From Shouchella sp047238345 (GTDB lineage Bacteria > Bacillota > Bacilli > Bacillales > Bacillaceae_D): 64,000 nt of DNA. Below are positions 61,876-64,000 of this stretch, one piece after another; the first letter of the stretch is position 1; each line of letters opens with the position of its first letter. The stretch spans positions 3,038,001-3,102,000 of the forward strand of contig NZ_JBDFMQ010000001.1 of the NCBI RefSeq assembly GCF_047238345.1. The letters are read 5' to 3'. The notes under the pieces were generated by a model, which saw nothing but the letters and a program-made list of their open reading frames with translations, did no database searches and was not told where the DNA came from. Made by a program: the position numbers and the translations under genes.

Positions 61876-63105
61876 TTACGATTGTCTCTCTTCCACAAGC
61901 TCCACAATTTTTGCAATTACTTGAACCGCTTTTTCCATGTCATCGACTGAAATATATTCGTAGCGACCGTGATAATTTTGCCCACCCGTAAAAATATTTG
62001 GTGTTGGTAAGCCCTTATAAGAAAGCTGTGATCCATCTGTTCCACCTCGAATTGGCCCTACAATTGGTTCAATGTCACAAGCCTTCATTGCATCAAGTGC
62101 TACATCAACAATCTCTGGCTTCGGTTCAATTTTTTCACGCATATTGTAATACTGATCTCTCATTTCTAACGAGACATTTTCTTCGCCATGCTTCCCCTGC
62201 ATCTGTCTAACAATCGCTTCCATCTTCGCTTTGCGACTGGCAAAATCTTTTCGATCAAAATCGCGAATGATGTAGTGCAATTCGGCGTAATCTGTATCCC
62301 CATTCATTGATAAGAGGTGATAAAAGCCCTCATACCCTTCCGTAAATTCTGGTGCCTCATCTGCAGGTAATTGATCTTGAAACTCCATTGCTCGCTTCAT
62401 CGCATTAACCATTTTATTTTTTGCAGTTCCAGGGTGTGTACTTACACCTTGAAAACTTACTTTTGCAGCTGCCGCATTAAAGCTTTCAAATTGAAATTCG
62501 CCTAGCGGTCCACCATCCAATGTGTAAGCAAAATCAGCATGAAACGCATCAACATCAAAGTGATGAGGTCCTCTGCCAATCTCTTCGTCAGGCGTAAAAG
62601 CAACGCGAATCTTCCCGTGTTTTATTGATGGGTTATCGATCAAATATTCCATCGCCGTCATAATTTCCGCAATGCCTGCCTTGTCATCAGCACCCAGTAA
62701 AGTCGTTCCGTCTGTTGTGATAAGCGTATGGCCCACATAATTTTTCAGCTCTGGAAATTGACTCGGAGATAACGTCACATTCTCGTTTAACGGAATATCG
62801 TTGCCATCATACTGTTCATGGACAAGTGGGTTAACCCCTTTTCCTGTAAAATCTGTTGCCGTATCGACGTGGGCAAGAAAACCAATAGTTGGTACATCTT
62901 TGTCTGTATTCGCTTCAAGGGTTGCCATTACATAACCATTATCATCCATCTCAACATCCGTCATGCCAATGTCGATTAATTCATTTACGAGTACTTGTCC
63001 GAGTTCAAGCTGCCCTTTAGTCGTCGGAACCACGCTACTTGCTTCTGAAGATTGTGTATCTATTTTTGCATAACGTGTTAAACGATCAATTAACTTCTGC
63101 TTCAT
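61876..63105 (-). CDS. pepT: Peptidase T (tripeptidase)
   Basis: A 409-residue M20B aminotripeptidase: zinc ligands in LAHVDTATDFTG (His), LLGADDKAGIAEIM (bridging Asp), FTPDEEIGRG (catalytic Glu and ligand), YTLDGGPLGE, and the C-terminal TGGQNYHGRYEYIS (His). GVSTHPGTAKNKMVNAMKRA is the dimerisation-domain His region. It degrades tripeptides in the cytoplasm. GAAAGGAAGTTAAAAA precedes the start. Confidence 0.95.
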   Translation of the reverse strand: MKQKLIDRLTRYAKIDTQSSEASSVVPTTKGQLELGQVLVNELIDIGMTDVEMDDNGYVMATLEANTDKDVPTIGFLAHVDTATDFTGKGVNPLVHEQYDGNDIPLNENVTLSPSQFPELKNYVGHTLITTDGTTLLGADDKAGIAEIMTAMEYLIDNPSIKHGKIRVAFTPDEEIGRGPHHFDVDAFHADFAYTLDGGPLGEFQFESFNAAAAKVSFQGVSTHPGTAKNKMVNAMKRAMEFQDQLPADEAPEFTEGYEGFYHLLSMNGDTDYAELHYIIRDFDRKDFASRKAKMEAIVRQMQGKHGEENVSLEMRDQYYNMREKIEPKPEIVDVALDAMKACDIEPIVGPIRGGTDGSQLSYKGLPTPNIFTGGQNYHGRYEYISVDDMEKAVQVIAKIVELVEERQS

Positions 63106-63275
63106 TTTTTAACTTCCTTTCAAGCTTTTCTCCTATTATAGCAAATTCCATTTTATTCGTAGATTGTTTTTACTTGAGTCCATTTCATCAATTAAGTTAG
63201 ATGCGGACATGACTGCTACTATTTGTTATGACCTTCCTTCAATTAGCACAAAATGATCGATTTTTATGAAAAGAC

Positions 63276-63304
63276 TTGCTTTTTATTGTCAAAATTCTTA
63301 TACT
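63276..63304 (+). promoter_or_regulatory. SigA-type promoter of the thrS leader
   Basis: TTGCTT, 17-bp spacer, TATACT. The 711-bp gap from pepT to thrS holds this promoter and two T-boxes; 63106-63275 shows nothing else. Confidence 0.65.
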
Positions 63305-63309
63305 ACTAA

Positions 63310-63553
63310 GAACTATACAAGAAGCACTGATGAGGACAAGACGTTCCGTTCCACTTTTTACTAGAGAAAAAAGGGCTTAGGCTGGAACCCTTTTAAAAAA
63401 GACGTGACGTTACCACCTCTGAGCTAGCATAGGGACAATCTATGCTCGGTCTAACCGTTATCGATTGAAGCGTGCAAAGATTAATTTTGCAAATGTAGGG
63501 TGGAACCGCGACCACATTCGTCCCTTAAGAGGGATGAGTGTGGTCTTTTTTTT
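63310..63553 (+). ncRNA. T-box riboswitch 1 (threonine)
   Basis: The T-box sequence AGGGTGGAACCGCG is at about 63497-63510 and is followed by the terminator GACCACATTCGTCCC / GGGATGAGTGTGGTC and T8. GTTACCACCTCTGAGC at the end of Stem I offers ACC (Thr) as specifier codon. AGGGACAATCTATG and ACCGTTATCG recur in the second copy. Confidence 0.9.
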
Positions 63554-63579
63554 ATATGAAAAAAGCATGAAAGAGGACA

Positions 63580-63790
63580 TGTGATAAAAGGAAGAATGCG
63601 TTACAGAGAATGAGGCATGAGCTGAGAGCCTTGTCGCCAGCCTTTTAGCATACCACCTTGGAGCTGGTATAGGGACAATCTATACCCGGGAGACCGTTAT
63701 CGTAATGAAGACAATTGCATGCGCAATTAATTGAGGGTGGAACCATGACCACATCGTCCCTGTTCTATAGGGGATGGTGTGGTCTTTTTT
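63580..63790 (+). ncRNA. T-box riboswitch 2 (threonine)
   Basis: A second complete T-box in tandem: ATACCACCTTGGAGC (specifier ACC), AGGGACAATCTATA, ACCGTTATCG, T-box AGGGTGGAACCATG and the terminator GACCACATCGTCCC / GGGGATGGTGTGGTC followed by T6. Both must be antiterminated by uncharged tRNA-Thr for full expression, which sharpens the response. Confidence 0.9.
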
Positions 63791-63816
63791 ATTTAGAATC
63801 ATAAGGAGGAACAAAC

Positions 63817-64000
63817 ATGAATTCACACAAATCACATCAAGATATCGCAAAAGAAATGGATCTATTTGTCACAGTAGAAGAAGCTCCTGGGATGCCCTTC
63901 TTCTTACCAAATGGTATGGTGATCCGCAACGAATTGGAGCAATTTTGGAAAGACCTTCACGCTAAAAATGGGTACGAAGAGGTCAAAACACCCCTGTTAT
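63817..64000 (+). CDS. thrS: Threonyl-tRNA synthetase without N-terminal TGS/editing domains (5' part)
   Basis: The first 61 codons are present; the gene continues past the right edge. It begins MNSHKSHQDIAKEMDLFVTV, and KEMDLF...EEAPGMPFFLPNGMVIRNEL corresponds to the start of the class II catalytic core of ThrRS (residues about 240-290 of a full-length bacterial enzyme). AAGGAGGAACAAAC lies directly before the ATG, right after the T-box terminator, so no upstream TGS or editing (N2) domain can be encoded. It is either a second ThrRS or an editing-free one. The tandem Thr T-boxes support threonine specificity. Confidence 0.85.
   Translation, partial: MNSHKSHQDIAKEMDLFVTVEEAPGMPFFLPNGMVIRNELEQFWKDLHAKNGYEEVKTPLL

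Noticed and set aside
1..64000. CRISPR arrays, transposases, prophage genes, tRNA and rRNA genes
   Set aside because: None seen: no regularly spaced repeats, no IS-like inverted ends with a transposase frame, and no tRNA-like cloverleaf sequence recognised outside the T-box leaders.

Overview
The window comes from a low-GC Gram-positive bacterium of the Bacillaceae. Strong AGGAGG-type ribosome binding sites, frequent GTG/TTG starts, T-box, M-box, TPP and yybP-ykoY leaders, and many orthologues of Bacillus subtilis genes all point there. A subtilisin almost identical in layout to the high-alkaline proteases of the Bacillus lentus/clausii group (now Shouchella) suggests an alkaliphilic Shouchella-like species; this is inferred from protein memory, not from a search. 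The window is chromosomal in character. No phage, transposase, CRISPR array, tRNA or rRNA gene was seen.

1-9.1 kb: a dppABCDE-ykfA operon on the minus strand (D-aminopeptidase, dipeptide ABC transporter, start of an LD-carboxypeptidase) for murein peptide recycling, then rarD, a 6-phosphogluconolactonase and alanine dehydrogenase. 9.1-14.1 kb: a Bacillaceae interspersed repeat, the PucR-type regulator adeR, photolyase, a mercaptopyruvate sulfurtransferase and a Fur-box-controlled siderophore-binding lipoprotein. 14.2-19.4 kb: an amino acid permease, a VanY/CwlK-type peptidase, an HTH-TPR (RNPP-like) regulator facing the alkaline protease aprE, and a 49-residue small protein. 19.4-24.4 kb: hflX, a YfhM-type hydrolase, a manganese riboswitch with a TerC transporter, and a TPP riboswitch with tenA and a GGCT-fold protein.

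24.4-34 kb: a biofilm/exoprotein block (tasA-like, sipW-like, vpr-like), an AbgT transporter, and a phnDCEE phosphonate-type transporter. 34-46.3 kb: mixed housekeeping genes, including a CocE-family protein that has lost two of its three catalytic residues, a cyclophilin lipoprotein, a DUF3900-like protein, methionine aminopeptidase, a membrane-tethered PstS-like protein, an aspartate aminotransferase, and a MarR regulator with a nitroreductase. 46.3-49.3 kb: an M-box riboswitch with mgtE, then type II IPP isomerase. 49.3-54.3 kb: araC-yndJ divergent from melA, with a cre site between, then the split sigma factor sigO-rsoA. 54.3-61 kb: an Lpl/Yes-type polysaccharide uptake locus with its own two-component system. 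61-64 kb: an acetyltransferase, pepT, two tandem T-box leaders and the start of a threonyl-tRNA synthetase that lacks the usual N-terminal domains.

The most interesting signals are the N-terminally minimal ThrRS behind two T-boxes; a recurring TTTCCCAATA element upstream of aprE, around the vpr/abgT intergenic region and upstream of sigO; the two-subunit sigma factor; and the catalytically depleted CocE homologue.
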